Numbered from the stretch's first letter, positions 16,986 through 26,279 are shown. The stretch: 64,000 nt of DNA from CAYTZH01 sp964442285 (GCA_964442285.1 CAYTZH010000010.1:1-64000); one strand, 5' to 3'. The notes: generated by a model not told the origin, from the sequence alone. Translations and numbers: made by a program.

Positions 16986-17485
16986 ATCGCAACCAGCTCG
17001 ACGTTCTGGAGCGGCAGAGCCTGCGCCGGGACCTTCCGCCGTTCCGCCCCGGGGACACGGTGCGGGTGCACGCCAAGATCCGCGAGGGCGAGAAGGAACG
17101 CATCCAGGTGTTCGAAGGCGTCGTGATCCGACGCCGGGGCGGCGGCGCCTCCGCCAGCTTCACGGTGCGCAAGATCTCCTACGGCGTCGGCGTGGAGCGG
17201 GTGTTCCCGATCGAGTCGCCCGTGGTCCAGAAGGTGGAGATCAAGAGCCGCGGTCACGTGCGTCGCGCGCGCCTCTACTACCTGCGCGGTCTGCGGGGCA
17301 AGGCCGCGCGGCTCCGCTCCAAGCTGCGCGACGTCTCCGGCCTGATCTCCGAGGAGGAGGCGGAGGCCCTGGCTCGGGCCGAGGCCGGCGAGGACGTCGC
17401 GGCCGAGCCGGAGGCGGCCGCCGAGGCGCAGGGCGGCGAGACCGCCGAGGCAACGGAAGAGGAGGAGGGCCAGGCGCCCGCGTGA
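16982..17485 (+). CDS. rplS: 50S ribosomal protein L19 with acidic tail
   Basis: Ribosomal protein L19 at the subunit interface. Residues 1-115 match the family (FRPGDTVRVHAKIREGEKERIQVFEGVVI, SYGVGVERVFP, SRGHVRRARLYYLRGL-GKAARL). The protein is 167 residues, about 50 longer than typical. The extra C-terminus is Glu/Ala-rich (EEEAEALARAEAGED to EEEEGQAPA) and probably disordered. It overlaps the following ATPase gene by GTGA. Confidence 0.97.
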   Translation: MNRNQLDVLERQSLRRDLPPFRPGDTVRVHAKIREGEKERIQVFEGVVIRRRGGGASASFTVRKISYGVGVERVFPIESPVVQKVEIKSRGHVRRARLYYLRGLRGKAARLRSKLRDVSGLISEEEAEALARAEAGEDVAAEPEAAAEAQGGETAEATEEEEGQAPA

Positions 17486-19299
17486 TCCTCGAGGGTGTCC
17501 ACATCGAGGGGGTCGGCCCCTTCGCGCACCCCCGGCAGATCGCCCTGGGGCCCGGCACCGTCATCCTCCGGGGCGACAACGAGAGCGGCAAGTCGACCCT
17601 CCTGGACCTGGTCGCGCTGCTCCTCGATCCCGATCCCGAGCTGGAGATCGCGCCCTTCCTCCGCACCAATCCCTCCCCCCAGCGCTCGCACGCGCTCCTC
17701 GAGCTGCGCGACGCCGACGGCCGCGTTCGCATCACCGCCGACTTCGACGCCCGGGAGCTGTGGCTGCAGGAGGGGGACGGCCCGGTGCTCGAAGGTCCCC
17801 CCGAGGCGGTCTGCGAGGCGCTCCGCCGGCGCCTGCGCCTGCCCGCGCGCGGCTCCTACGAGCGCCTGTTCACTCTCTCCTCGGAGCGCCTCGGTCCCAT
17901 GACCCGGGGCGGGCGCCTGGGCGACGCCCAGCGGGTGCTCGAGGCCAAGGCCGGCGGCCGCAGCGTCCGCGAGGCCCGGGCCCAGGTCGACGCCCTGGCC
18001 GCCAAGCTGGCCTGGGTGCGCGAGCGCGAGGTCCAGCACGGTCTGCGCGAGTCCGAGCGCGAGCGCCTGGAGGAGATCGAGGCCGGTCTGCGCGCGAGCC
18101 GCGAGGCGCAGGAGGAGCTGGAGCGCGTCGAGAAGGAGCTGGCGCGCTCCCAGCCCCTGGCCCAGGCGCCTGCGGACCTGGATGCGCGGCTGGCGGACTT
18201 CCGGCGCCTGGACGAGGAGCTGCGCGAGGGCCACGCCACGCTCGAGCGCAGCCAGTCCGACTTCGACGCCCGCGAGGCCGTCCTGCGGACGCCCTCCCTG
18301 CAGCGCCGCGCGCTCTTCGGCGGCGGCGCCGCCCTGGTGGCGGGGGGCGTGGCCCTCTGGTGGCTCTCCTCCCTGCTCGCGCCTCCGGTGATCGGTCTCG
18401 GCGTGGCGGTGCTCGTCGCGGCGGGGGTGTCCGCGCTGCGCCTGCGCCTCGCCCGGGCCGTCCTCTCGGACGAGCGCTCGGAGGCGCAGGATCGCCTGCG
18501 GATGCTGCGCCATCGCTTCGAGCTGGAGACCGTGGCCGTGCGCAGCCTGGCCACGGCCCTCGGCCTCCGGTCGCCCGACGAGCTGCCCGAGGCCGTGGCC
18601 CGCTACCGGGAGCTCGCGTCGCGGCAGGAGGAGACCGTGCGGGAGGTCGCCGAGCTCGGCACGCCCGCGGAGCTCGAGAGCGAGATGCGCACGGTGCGCG
18701 CCCGCCTGGCGGCCATCCCGGAGCCCGTGCCGGAGGCCGTCGAGGAGGATTCGGCCTCCCTGCGCGTGCGTCTGGAGGCCGCCGAGCGCGAGCTGCGCCT
18801 GGCCGAGCGGGCGGCCCAGGACGCCGCGGCGCGGGCGGCGGCCGACGAGGTCGCCCCGAGCGCCTGGCTGGTGGAAGGGCTGGTGCGGGCCGCGTGCGCC
18901 TTCCGCGGCGGGGATCCGGCCGGCGTCTGGGCCGATGCGGAGGAGCTGGCCGGCGCCTACCTGCGCGCCCTGACCGGACGCCGCTACCTGGCAGTGCGTC
19001 GCAAGGGAGACGCGCGCTACCTCCTCGAGCGCGAGGGCGCCGCGCCCCTGCCCGTGGAGGACGCCACGGGCGCCGCCGCCGAGGCCTTCAACTGGGCCAT
19101 CCAGTTCGCCCTGGTGGAGCGGGTGGCGCCCGCGCACCCCCTCCCGCTGCTCCTCGACGACCCCTTCGTGCGTCTCGACGCCCAGCGGCGTCGGGGTGCC
19201 GCGCGCTGTCTCCGCCGGCTCGGCGCGGTCACCCAGGTGATCCTCGCCACCCACGAGACGCTCTTCGATCAGATCGCCGACCGCGTCGTCACGCTCTAG
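17482..19299 (+). CDS. SMC/YhaN-like AAA ATPase with central membrane segments
   Basis: A 605-residue ABC-type ATPase of the SMC/Rad50/RecF superfamily. Walker A is GDNESGKST near residue 32, and Walker B is PLLLDDPFVRLD near 557, followed by the H-loop ILATHE. Between them lie long Arg/Glu-rich coiled coils and, near residues 275-325, two hydrophobic segments (ALFGGGAALVAGGVALWWL and PPVIGLGVAVLVAAGVSAL) that look like a membrane hairpin. This resembles YhaN-type proteins, which pair with a YhaO/Mre11-like nuclease, but no nuclease gene is adjacent. The signature region before Walker B is degenerate (TGAAAEAFNWAIQFAL). Start GTG overlaps the rplS stop. DNA-end processing at the membrane is a family-based guess. 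Confidence 0.8.
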   Translation: MILEGVHIEGVGPFAHPRQIALGPGTVILRGDNESGKSTLLDLVALLLDPDPELEIAPFLRTNPSPQRSHALLELRDADGRVRITADFDARELWLQEGDGPVLEGPPEAVCEALRRRLRLPARGSYERLFTLSSERLGPMTRGGRLGDAQRVLEAKAGGRSVREARAQVDALAAKLAWVREREVQHGLRESERERLEEIEAGLRASREAQEELERVEKELARSQPLAQAPADLDARLADFRRLDEELREGHATLERSQSDFDAREAVLRTPSLQRRALFGGGAALVAGGVALWWLSSLLAPPVIGLGVAVLVAAGVSALRLRLARAVLSDERSEAQDRLRMLRHRFELETVAVRSLATALGLRSPDELPEAVARYRELASRQEETVREVAELGTPAELESEMRTVRARLAAIPEPVPEAVEEDSASLRVRLEAAERELRLAERAAQDAAARAAADEVAPSAWLVEGLVRAACAFRGGDPAGVWADAEELAGAYLRALTGRRYLAVRRKGDARYLLEREGAAPLPVEDATGAAAEAFNWAIQFALVERVAPAHPLPLLLDDPFVRLDAQRRRGAARCLRRLGAVTQVILATHETLFDQIADRVVTL

Positions 19300-19682
19300 C
19301 CGGCGTCGAAGGCGGCCTCGATGTGGCGCAGGCGCCAGTCGCCGCGGGCGTCGCGCTCGTAGGTGACCACGTCGAAGCGCACCCGGCGCGCCCGCGGCGC
19401 GTGGCTGCGGAGCCAGGCCGCCGCGCCCTGCACCAGCCGGCGTTGCTTGCGGGCGTCGACCGCCGCCACCGCGCCGCCGAAGCGGCGAACCCGGCGCGCC
19501 TTCACCTCGACGAAGACCACCACGGCGCCGCGCTGCACCACCAGGTCCAGCTCGACGCCGCCCGCGCGCGGGTTGCGGTCGAGGATCCGGTAGCCGCGGC
19601 GGCGCAGCCAGTCGGCGGCGCGCGCCTCGCCCTCGGCGCCGAGGGCGCGACGCCCGTCCACGGGCTCTCGATCCGGACTCAT
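19296..19682 (-). CDS. yraN: YraN family (UPF0102) endonuclease-fold protein
   Basis: A 128-residue UPF0102/YraN protein with a restriction-endonuclease-like fold. The motif order is GAEGEARAADWLRRRGYRIL, then NPRAGGVELDLVVQRGAVVVFVEVKAR, containing the E-L-D and VEVKAR catalytic-type residues, then VDARKQRRLVQGAAAWL and RFDVV. The start at 19682 (MSPDREP) gives family length; reading further upstream only invades the rsmI gene on the other strand. It converges with the ATPase gene, sharing 4 bp at the stops. Function is unproven in most bacteria. Confidence 0.93.
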   Translation of the reverse strand: MSPDREPVDGRRALGAEGEARAADWLRRRGYRILDRNPRAGGVELDLVVQRGAVVVFVEVKARRVRRFGGAVAAVDARKQRRLVQGAAAWLRSHAPRARRVRFDVVTYERDARGDWRLRHIEAAFDAG

Positions 19683-19779
19683 GTCGGGGGGCTCCCCGGG
19701 ACCGGGGCATCCCGAGCGTAGCGCAGGCCCGGCGCGGCCCGGCGGGTCGAGGGGGGCCGCGGTACCGTCCGGAGTCCCC

Positions 19780-20613
19780 ATGGGCACGCTGTACCTGGTC
19801 GCCACCCCGATCGGAAACCTCGAGGACGTCACGCTCCGGGCGCTCCGCGTGCTCCGGGACGCCGCCGCGATCTTCGCGGAGGACACGCGCCGCACCCGGG
19901 TGCTGCTCGACCGCCACGGGATCTCTGCGCGCCTGCAGGCGCTGCACGCCCACAACGAGGCGGCCCGGGTCGCCGCGGTCTGCGAGGCCCTCGCCGCCGG
20001 CGACGTGGCCCTGGTCTCCGACGCCGGAACCCCCCTGGTCTCCGACCCCGGCGAGCGACTCGTGGGCGCGGTCCTTGCCGAAGGACACGAAGTAGTGTCT
20101 ATCCCGGGCGCCTCGGCGGCGCTCGCGGCGCTCACGGTCTCGGGGCTCCCCCCGCTGCCCGCCAGCGTGATCGGCTTCCTGCCCCGCAAGCAGGGAGAGC
20201 GGCGCGCCCTGCTCGAGCGCCTGCGGGAGCGGGAGGACACGCTGGTGTTCTTCGAGTCGCCCCGCCGCCTGGCGGCCACCCTGGCCGAGCTCCAGGCGCG
20301 GCTCGGCGACCGCGAGGCCTGCGTGGCCCGCGAGCTGACCAAGCTCCACGAGGAGGCCGTCCGCGGTCCGCTCTCCGCCCTCGCGGACCGCTTCCGGGAC
20401 GGCGCGCGCGGCGAGGTCACCCTGGTGGTGGCGGGGGCGCCGCCGCCGGCGCCGGTGCCCTGGGAGGCGCTGGAGGAGCGGATCCGTGCGCTCCTGCGCG
20501 AGGGCCGCACGCCCCGGGAGATCGCGGCCTCCCTGGCCCCCGAGGCGCACCTGCCGCGACGCGATCTCTACGCGCGGGCCGTGGCCGTGCGCGAGGCCGG
20601 CAACGGGTCGTGA
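19780..20613 (+). CDS. rsmI: 16S rRNA (cytidine-1402-2'-O)-methyltransferase
   Basis: RsmI methylates the ribose of C1402 in the 16S decoding centre. The protein is 277 residues. The tetrapyrrole-methylase fold signatures are MGTLYLVATPIGNLEDVTLRAL at the N-terminus, AEDTRRTRVLLDRHGI, ALVSDAGTPLVSDPGERL, IPGASAALAALTVSGLP and VFFESPRRL. It is divergent from yraN, a common pairing in many genomes. The next gene overlaps or follows immediately (GTGATG at the stop). Confidence 0.96.
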   Translation: MGTLYLVATPIGNLEDVTLRALRVLRDAAAIFAEDTRRTRVLLDRHGISARLQALHAHNEAARVAAVCEALAAGDVALVSDAGTPLVSDPGERLVGAVLAEGHEVVSIPGASAALAALTVSGLPPLPASVIGFLPRKQGERRALLERLREREDTLVFFESPRRLAATLAELQARLGDREACVARELTKLHEEAVRGPLSALADRFRDGARGEVTLVVAGAPPPAPVPWEALEERIRALLREGRTPREIAASLAPEAHLPRRDLYARAVAVREAGNGS

Positions 20614-22390
20614 TGCCGGCTCGCGTCGGCACCTGGCTGCGCACGGCGCGCCACCTGCGTCCCCGCCAGCTCGCGGCCCAGGTCGGGCACGCCCTGCGGC
20701 GGCCGGCCGCCGCGCCGGTGCCCCTCGTCGGGGGGGCGCCGCGGGGGGCGGGGGGGAACGCGCCCGGGCCCCGCCAGGCGGGGGCGGGCNNNNNNNNNNC
20801 CTCCCGGCCGCCCTGCCCGGCCCGGCCCGCGGCGGCCGGCCCCCCGCGCCGGGGCCCCTCGGCGGGGCGCCGCCGCGGCGGCGGGGTGCGCCGCCGCCGG
20901 CGCCCTTCCTGCCGGGGCCGGACCACGCCGCCTTCGAGCCTGCCGAGGGCGCCCTGCGCCTGCTGAACCGGCGCGTCGCCTTCGGGGACACCCTCGACTG
21001 GAGCCACACCGCGGAGGGACCCCTGTGGGCCTTCCACCTGCACCAGTTCGATTGGGCGCGGGCTCCGAGCCTCGCCCCCGCGGCCCGCGCAGCCGTCCTC
21101 CGGGATTGGGTGGAACGACACCGAGCGGGGACGGGCTGGAAGGCGGGACCCCTGAGCCTGCGCGCCTTCGCCTGGCTCAAGCTCCTGATCACGCCCGACG
21201 CCCTGGCCCTCGACGAGGCGGATCGCGCCGCCGTCGAGCACTCCCTCGCGCTGCAGCTGCACACGCTCTCGCGTCGGCTCGAGGTGCGCCTGCTCGCGAA
21301 CCACTATCTCTCGAACCTGGCGGCCCTGGTGGCGGGCGGGCTGGCCTTCGAGGGCCCCGCCGCCGACGCCTGGCTGGCCCACGCCGCGGCCCTGCGCCGC
21401 GAGCTGGGCGCCCAGGTCGGCGCCGACGGGGCGCACGTGGAGCGGAGCCCCATGTACCACGGCCTGATGCTCGAGCACGTCCTCGACCTGCTGAACCTCT
21501 CCGGGGCGACACCGGGACGGCTCGGGTCCGGCGTGGAGGAGGATCTCCGCGACGTCGCGGCGCGCATGCTCGGCGCCCTGCGCGTCTGGACCCATCCGGA
21601 CGGCGAGATCGCCCTGGTCGGGGACAGCGCCTTCGGCATCGCGCCGTCACCCGCGCGCCTCGAGGCCTACGGGGACGCCCTGGGCGTGAAGCCGCGGGAT
21701 CCCGCGCGGCCGGGCGTCCTGGCCGACGGCGGCTACGTGCGCCTGGCGGCCGAGGACGTCTCGCTGCTGGTCTCGACGGCGGGGCCCTCGCCCGCCTACC
21801 AGCCGGGGCACGCCCACGGCGACGCCCTCGCCGTGGAGGTCTGCGTGGGGGGACGCCGTCTGGTGACGGACACGGGAGTCTGCGAGTACCTGCCCGGGCC
21901 GCGCCGCGACCGCGCCCGGTCCACCCGTGCCCATGCCACCCTCGAGGTCGACGGGCGCGACCAGGCCGAGTTCTGGAGCGCCCATCGGGTGGGCGGCCGG
22001 CCGCGGGTGGCGGTGACCTCCCTCGAGCCCGGCCGGCGGCTGGAGGCGACCTGCGCCGGCTGGGCCACGCCCGACACGCGACACCGGCGCGCGATCGAGG
22101 TGTCTTGCGGCGCGGTCCGCTGGGTGGACACGCTGGAGGGTCGGGCGCGGCCCGCCCGGGCTGCGCTGCCCCTGGCCCCCGGCGTGGAGCCGCGGCTCGA
22201 GGGGAGCGCGGCGACCCTCGCACTGGGGGACGTGCAGGTCCGCCTGGAGCTCCCCGAGGCGGCGCGCTGGCGCTGCGAGCGCCGGCCGTACTACCCCGAG
22301 TTCGGTCGGGCGCTGGATCGGGTGGTGCTCGAGGGCGAGCTCGCGGGGAGCGGACCCTGGCGCTGGCGCATCGCCCGGAGCCGGCCGTGA
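20610..22390 (+). CDS. Heparinase II/III-like protein (sequence broken by assembly gap)
   Basis: A heparinase II/III family protein, about 580 residues after correction. The N-terminus (PARVGTWLRTARHLRPRQLAAQVGH) and the part after the gap (RLLNRRVAFGDTLDW, FDWARAPS, then RLEVRLLANHYLSNLAALV, ERSPMYHGLMLEHVLDLL, PGHAHGDALAVEV, TDTGVCEYLPGPRRDRARSTRAHATLEVDG) match the alpha/alpha-toroid plus beta-sandwich of uronic-acid polysaccharide lyases often found in exopolysaccharide loci. Ten N at 20790-20799 interrupt it, and the flanks are a duplicated GC-rich stretch. The frame before and after the gap is collinear if the duplicate is collapsed. The start is GTG at 20610 or ATG at 20613. No signal peptide is evident. 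Confidence 0.78.
20696..20880. repeat. Imperfect duplication around a 10-N gap
   Basis: About 50 bp starting GCGGCGGCCGGCC at 20696 recurs imperfectly at 20829, on the other side of the 10 N at 20790-20799. Both copies read in the same codon phase. The intervening bases are extreme G/C runs. This looks like two poor-quality readings of one locus joined as a gap, not a biological repeat. Confidence 0.7.
20790..20799. other. Assembly gap of 10 N
   Basis: Ten undetermined bases inside the heparinase-like gene, flanked by runs of G and C such as GGGGGGAACGCGCCC. The base quality of the surrounding 80 bp is doubtful. Confidence 0.95.
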
Positions 22391-22429
22391 GTGAACGCGC
22401 GCTGCGAGCCGAGCCGTGAGGGGGGCGCG

Positions 22430-23056
22430 ATGAGATCGAGACGACCGCTCTCCGCGGAGGCCCTGGGGGCCCTGCTCGACCGCCAGCGGCGGCGTTGGGA
22501 GATCGAGTCCACGTCGCCGCGCCAGCCGATCGGGGCGCCGTGCGTCGCCGTCTCCGGCTGGCCCGGCGCCGGCGGTCGCGCCCTGGGCGCCCAGGTCGCC
22601 GAGTGGCTCGACTACGGCTTCTTCGACGGGCCGGCGCTCGAGGCGATCGCCGCGGACGCCGAGGCCTCGCGCAGGGTCGGCACGGCGCTCGCCCCCGCCG
22701 GCCACGTCACGCCGGTGCTCGAGGCCCTCGGGCAGCGGGGCAATGCGCTCGTGCTGGGCCGCGGCGGCGCGTTCGCGCTGCCGCCGGAGCGCACCCTCCG
22801 GGTGCTGGTGGTGGCGCCCCGGAGCCGGCGGGCCGAGTGGCTGGCCGCGGAGGAGGGCCTGGGGAAGGAGGAGGCCGGTCGCCGGCTCGCGGTCGCCGAG
22901 GCCGCGCGCGCCGACTACGTGCGCGTCCACTTCGACCGCGACCCCGACGATCCCGCGCTCTACGACCTGACCCTCAACACGGCGACGCTCTCGGCGGATG
23001 CGGGCGGGCGGATCGTCATCGAGGCCTTGCGCCGGCGCTTCCCCCAGGCCGGCTAG
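22430..23056 (+). CDS. Cytidylate-kinase-like protein
   Basis: A 208-residue protein of the cytidylate-kinase-like family (P-loop kinase fold). The nucleotide loop is unusual: VSGWPGAGGRALGAQVAEWL near residues 38-57, where the standard GxxGxGK(S/T) is replaced by GWPGAGGRAL without the Lys. Further family segments are YGFFDGPALEAIA, ALVLGRGGAFALP and DYVRVHFDRDPDDPALYDLTLNT near 165-182. The ATG at 22430 is preceded by a G-rich ribosome-binding site; a GTG at 22391 would add 13 residues. Small-molecule kinase activity is uncertain. It converges with ligA with a 4-bp overlap. Confidence 0.75.
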   Translation: MRSRRPLSAEALGALLDRQRRRWEIESTSPRQPIGAPCVAVSGWPGAGGRALGAQVAEWLDYGFFDGPALEAIAADAEASRRVGTALAPAGHVTPVLEALGQRGNALVLGRGGAFALPPERTLRVLVVAPRSRRAEWLAAEEGLGKEEAGRRLAVAEAARADYVRVHFDRDPDDPALYDLTLNTATLSADAGGRIVIEALRRRFPQAG

Positions 23057-25059
23057 CCGGCCAGCAGGGCCTCCAGGCCGGCCTGGTCCAGGACCTCCAC
23101 GCCGAGCGTCTCCGCCTTGCGCAGCTTGCTCCCCGGCTCGGCGCCGGCCACCACGTAGTCGGTCTTCTTGGACACGCTGGAGGTCACGCGGCCGCCGGCG
23201 CGCTCGATCCGCGCCTTCGCCTCGTCCCGGGTCAGGTCCTCCAGGGTGCCGGTGAGCACGAAGCTCTTGCCCGCCAGGGGACCATCCGGCGCGCCCCGCG
23301 GCTCCGACACCGGCCAGTGAACGCCGAGGGCGCGCAGGCGATCGATCTCGGCGCGGTTGCGCGGCTCGGCGAAGAAGCGCACCAGGCTCTCGGCGATGGT
23401 CGGCCCCACGCCCTCCACGGCCTCGAAGCCCTCCCGGTCGCAGGCGAGCATCGGGTCCAGGTCGCCGAAGCGCGCCGCCAGCAGCTCCGCGGCGCCGCTC
23501 CCCACGTGTCGGATCCCCAGGGCCACCAGGAAGCGGGGCAGGCTGGTGGTGCGCGCCCGGTCGATGGCGGCGATCAGGTTGGCAGCGGACCTGGCCCCCA
23601 CGCGCTCCAGGCCCTCGAGCGTCTCCGCGTCCAGGGCGAAGACGTCGCTCACCCGCGTCACGTGGCCCGCATCCACGAGCTGCTCGATGAGCTTCTCGCC
23701 GAGACCGTCCACGTCGAGGGCGCCCCGACTCGCCAGGTGCCGCACGTTGTTCTTGAGCTGGGCCGGGCAGTCGAGGTTCGGGCAGCGGGTGACGGCCTCG
23801 CCCTCCAGCCGCAGCGCGGGCGTCTCGCAGACCGGGCAGCGCGCCGGCAGCCGGTAGGCCTTCGCGCCCCGAGGCCGTCTCTCCTTCACGACCATGACGA
23901 CCTGGGGGATGACGTCGCCCGCGCGCTGGACGACCACCGTGTCGCCCACCCGCACGTCCTTGCGATCCACCTCGTCCTGGTTGTGGAGGCTCGCGTTGGA
24001 GACCGTCACCCCGCCCACGTACACCGGCTCGAGCACCGCGATCGGGGTCAGCGCCCCGGTGCGTCCCACGCTGGCGAAGATCTCCCGCACCCGGGTGGTC
24101 TCCTGCTGCGGCGGGAACTTGAACGCCACCGCCCAGCGCGGGGCGCGGGGCAGGCTGCCCACCTCGTCCCGCAGGTCGAGGCGATCCAGCTTGAAGACGG
24201 TGCCGTCGATCTCCACGGGCAGGGCGTCCCGCCGCGCCTCGAGGTCGTGGTGGAAGGCGATCGCCGCCTCCACGTCGTCGCAGCCCGCGCACTCGGGGCT
24301 CACCCGGAAGCCCCAGCGCGCCAGCTGGGCGAGGAGGGCCATCTGGGTGGTGACGCCCTCCGGCCGCGTCTCGGCGACGGCGTAGGCGCGGTACTCCAGG
24401 GCGCCCAGGCGGCGGCGGTCCACGTCGTGGAGCATGCGCAGGGCCCCGGCCGCCGCGTTGCGCGGATTGGCGAAGGGCTCGAGACCGCGTCCGAGGCGGT
24501 CGCGGTTGAGGCGCTCGAAGGCGGCCCGGGGCAGCACCACCTCGCCCCGGACGCTCAGGCGTCCGGCGGGCGCCTCGGGGAGCTCCAGCGGGATGCTCCA
24601 CACGTGGCGCAGGTTGGCGGTCACGTCCTCGCCGATGCGGCCGTCGCCCCGGGTCGAGCCCACCGCCAGCCGACCGTCCTCGTAGATCAGCTCGACGGCG
24701 GCGCCGTCGAGCTTGGGCTCCGCGGCGTAGCGCAGCGGCCCGTCCTCGCCCAGGAGCCGACGCACCCGGGCGTCGAACTGCCGCATCTCCTCGTCGTCGG
24801 TGACGTTCTCGAGGGAGAGCATGGGCTCGCGATGGGGGACGCTGGCGAAGCCGTCCGCGGGCGGGGCGCCCACGCGCCGGGTGGGCGAGTCCGGGTGGAC
24901 CTCGCCGAGCTCGCGCTCCAGGGCCTCGAGCTCCCGGTAGAGGCGGTCGTACTCGGCGTCGCTGATCTCCGGGCGATCCTCGACGTAGTACCGCTGGGCG
25001 TGGCGGTTCAGGGTCTCCACCAGCACGTCGAGGCGGGCTCGGGGATCGGTGGCGGTCAA
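23053..25059 (-). CDS. ligA: NAD-dependent DNA ligase
   Basis: LigA seals nicks during replication and repair using NAD+. The protein is 668 residues, normal length. Domain order is the Ia domain (DRPEISDAEYDRLYRELEALE), the adenylation domain with catalytic Lys in AEPKLDGAAVEL, then SVRGEVVLPR, NPRNAAAGALRM, the OB fold, a four-Cys zinc finger (CPVCETPAL and CPNLDCPAQ), helix-hairpin-helix repeats and a C-terminal BRCT domain (AGKSFVLTGTLEDLTRDEAKARIE). No ATG fits the N-terminus. TTG at 25059 (LTATDPRARLDVLVE), preceded by GGAGAG, is the best start. Confidence 0.96.
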   Translation of the reverse strand: MTATDPRARLDVLVETLNRHAQRYYVEDRPEISDAEYDRLYRELEALERELGEVHPDSPTRRVGAPPADGFASVPHREPMLSLENVTDDEEMRQFDARVRRLLGEDGPLRYAAEPKLDGAAVELIYEDGRLAVGSTRGDGRIGEDVTANLRHVWSIPLELPEAPAGRLSVRGEVVLPRAAFERLNRDRLGRGLEPFANPRNAAAGALRMLHDVDRRRLGALEYRAYAVAETRPEGVTTQMALLAQLARWGFRVSPECAGCDDVEAAIAFHHDLEARRDALPVEIDGTVFKLDRLDLRDEVGSLPRAPRWAVAFKFPPQQETTRVREIFASVGRTGALTPIAVLEPVYVGGVTVSNASLHNQDEVDRKDVRVGDTVVVQRAGDVIPQVVMVVKERRPRGAKAYRLPARCPVCETPALRLEGEAVTRCPNLDCPAQLKNNVRHLASRGALDVDGLGEKLIEQLVDAGHVTRVSDVFALDAETLEGLERVGARSAANLIAAIDRARTTSLPRFLVALGIRHVGSGAAELLAARFGDLDPMLACDREGFEAVEGVGPTIAESLVRFFAEPRNRAEIDRLRALGVHWPVSEPRGAPDGPLAGKSFVLTGTLEDLTRDEAKARIERAGGRVTSSVSKKTDYVVAGAEPGSKLRKAETLGVEVLDQAGLEALLAG

Positions 25060-25148
25060 CGGGCTCTCCGGTCCGGGGCCCGGGCGAACATACCGTCTCC
25101 GCGGGGGGCGGCGAGCGCGTCTCAGCGGGGCGGCGCGAGGCCAAGCCG

Positions 25149-26279
25149 CTAGCGGGGCGGCGCGAGCGCGTCGAAGAGCGCGAGCAGGCGCTCGGTGCTC
25201 CGCTCCCAGGTGAACTGCTTCACCCGCTCGCGGCCCTCCTTCACCAGCACCTCGCGCGAGGCCGGCTCGGAGAGCACCTCTTCCAACACCTCGGCGAGCC
25301 GCGCGGGCCGGAAGGGATCCGCGTAGCGGGCGGCGGTCCCCGCCACCTCGCGACAGACCGGGAGATCGGAGGCGACCAGCGGTGTGCCACTGGCCATCGC
25401 CTCCAGGAGCGGGTGCCCGAAGGTCTCGAGGTAGGAGGGAAACACGAAGAGCGCGGCGTGGGCGTAGTATGCGGGGACGTCCTCGTACGGGACCTCGCCC
25501 AACAGGTGGACCTGCTCGGTCAGGCCGCGATCCCGGCACGCCCGCTCCATGCGCTTCCGGTACTCGGGATCCTGGTCGTCTCCGATGATGACCAGGTCCG
25601 GGACGCCCGGGTTCCGGGACCGCGCGAGGGAGTACGCCTCGATCAGCCGCAGGTAGTTCTTGTAGCGGTAGATGGATCCGATCGAGAGAATGTAGGGGCG
25701 CGGACGCGGCGAACGTCGAGCGGCCTGCGACGCGCGGGAGAACACCGCGGCGTCGATGCCGTGGTGGACGACGACCCGCCGCTCGGGGGGGACGCCGGCC
25801 GCGTCGCCGATCCAGCGCGCCGAGTCCTCGCTCACGAACAGGATCCGCGCGCAGCGGCGGGCGGAGACCCGCCCCAGGGCCTGGAGCGCCAGGAAGCGCG
25901 GCCACTCGCGGGCCGGCCACTCCCAGCGGGCGCGCGAGAACAGGTTCGGGTTGCGGAAGCTGGCCACGACCGGGCAGGGCGCCGCGGCGGGCGCGTACTC
26001 GGAGACGGAGAAGAACAGGTCGGCGTTCCAGGCGCGGGCGTGTCGCGGCGCCTCGAGCAGGGTGAAGGCCACGCGCGCGGTGGCGCCCCGGTCCTCCACG
26101 AACTCCAGCTCGACGCCGGGAATGCCCTCCAGGGCCCCGGCGACCCGCCGGTTCCGGACCAGGACCCGGAAGCGCTCCTCGGGGCGGGCGCGCGCCAGGC
26201 GCGGGACCACGTTCACCAGATGGGTGTAGCCACCGCCGGACATCGCCATCCGACCGTCGATGAGCACCCGCCGCCGCAC
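25149..26279 (-). CDS. GT4-family glycosyltransferase (tandem paralogue A)
   Basis: A retaining glycosyltransferase of the GT-B fold, 376 residues, likely cytoplasmic and adding a sugar to a lipid-linked glycan. The N-terminal domain begins RVLIDGRMAMSGGGYTHLVN. The C-terminal nucleotide-sugar domain shows YILSIGSIYRYKNYLRLIEAY and the E-x7-E motif in SYLETFGHPLLEAMASGTPLVASD near residues 290-312. It is closely similar to the next gene over its whole length (shared segments include FFSVSEYAPA, FRNPN, DSARWIGD and PDLVIIGDDQDPEY). Start GTG at 26279. It marks the left end of the polysaccharide locus. Donor and acceptor are unknown. Confidence 0.9.
   Translation of the reverse strand: MRRRVLIDGRMAMSGGGYTHLVNVVPRLARARPEERFRVLVRNRRVAGALEGIPGVELEFVEDRGATARVAFTLLEAPRHARAWNADLFFSVSEYAPAAAPCPVVASFRNPNLFSRARWEWPAREWPRFLALQALGRVSARRCARILFVSEDSARWIGDAAGVPPERRVVVHHGIDAAVFSRASQAARRSPRPRPYILSIGSIYRYKNYLRLIEAYSLARSRNPGVPDLVIIGDDQDPEYRKRMERACRDRGLTEQVHLLGEVPYEDVPAYYAHAALFVFPSYLETFGHPLLEAMASGTPLVASDLPVCREVAGTAARYADPFRPARLAEVLEEVLSEPASREVLVKEGRERVKQFTWERSTERLLALFDALAPPR

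Noticed and set aside
17278..21264. Long minus-strand open frame across the ATPase, yraN and rsmI region
   Set aside because: Only the short yraN gene at 19296-19682 has family support, and it lies in a different frame. The long frame is a GC-driven shadow and crosses the N gap.
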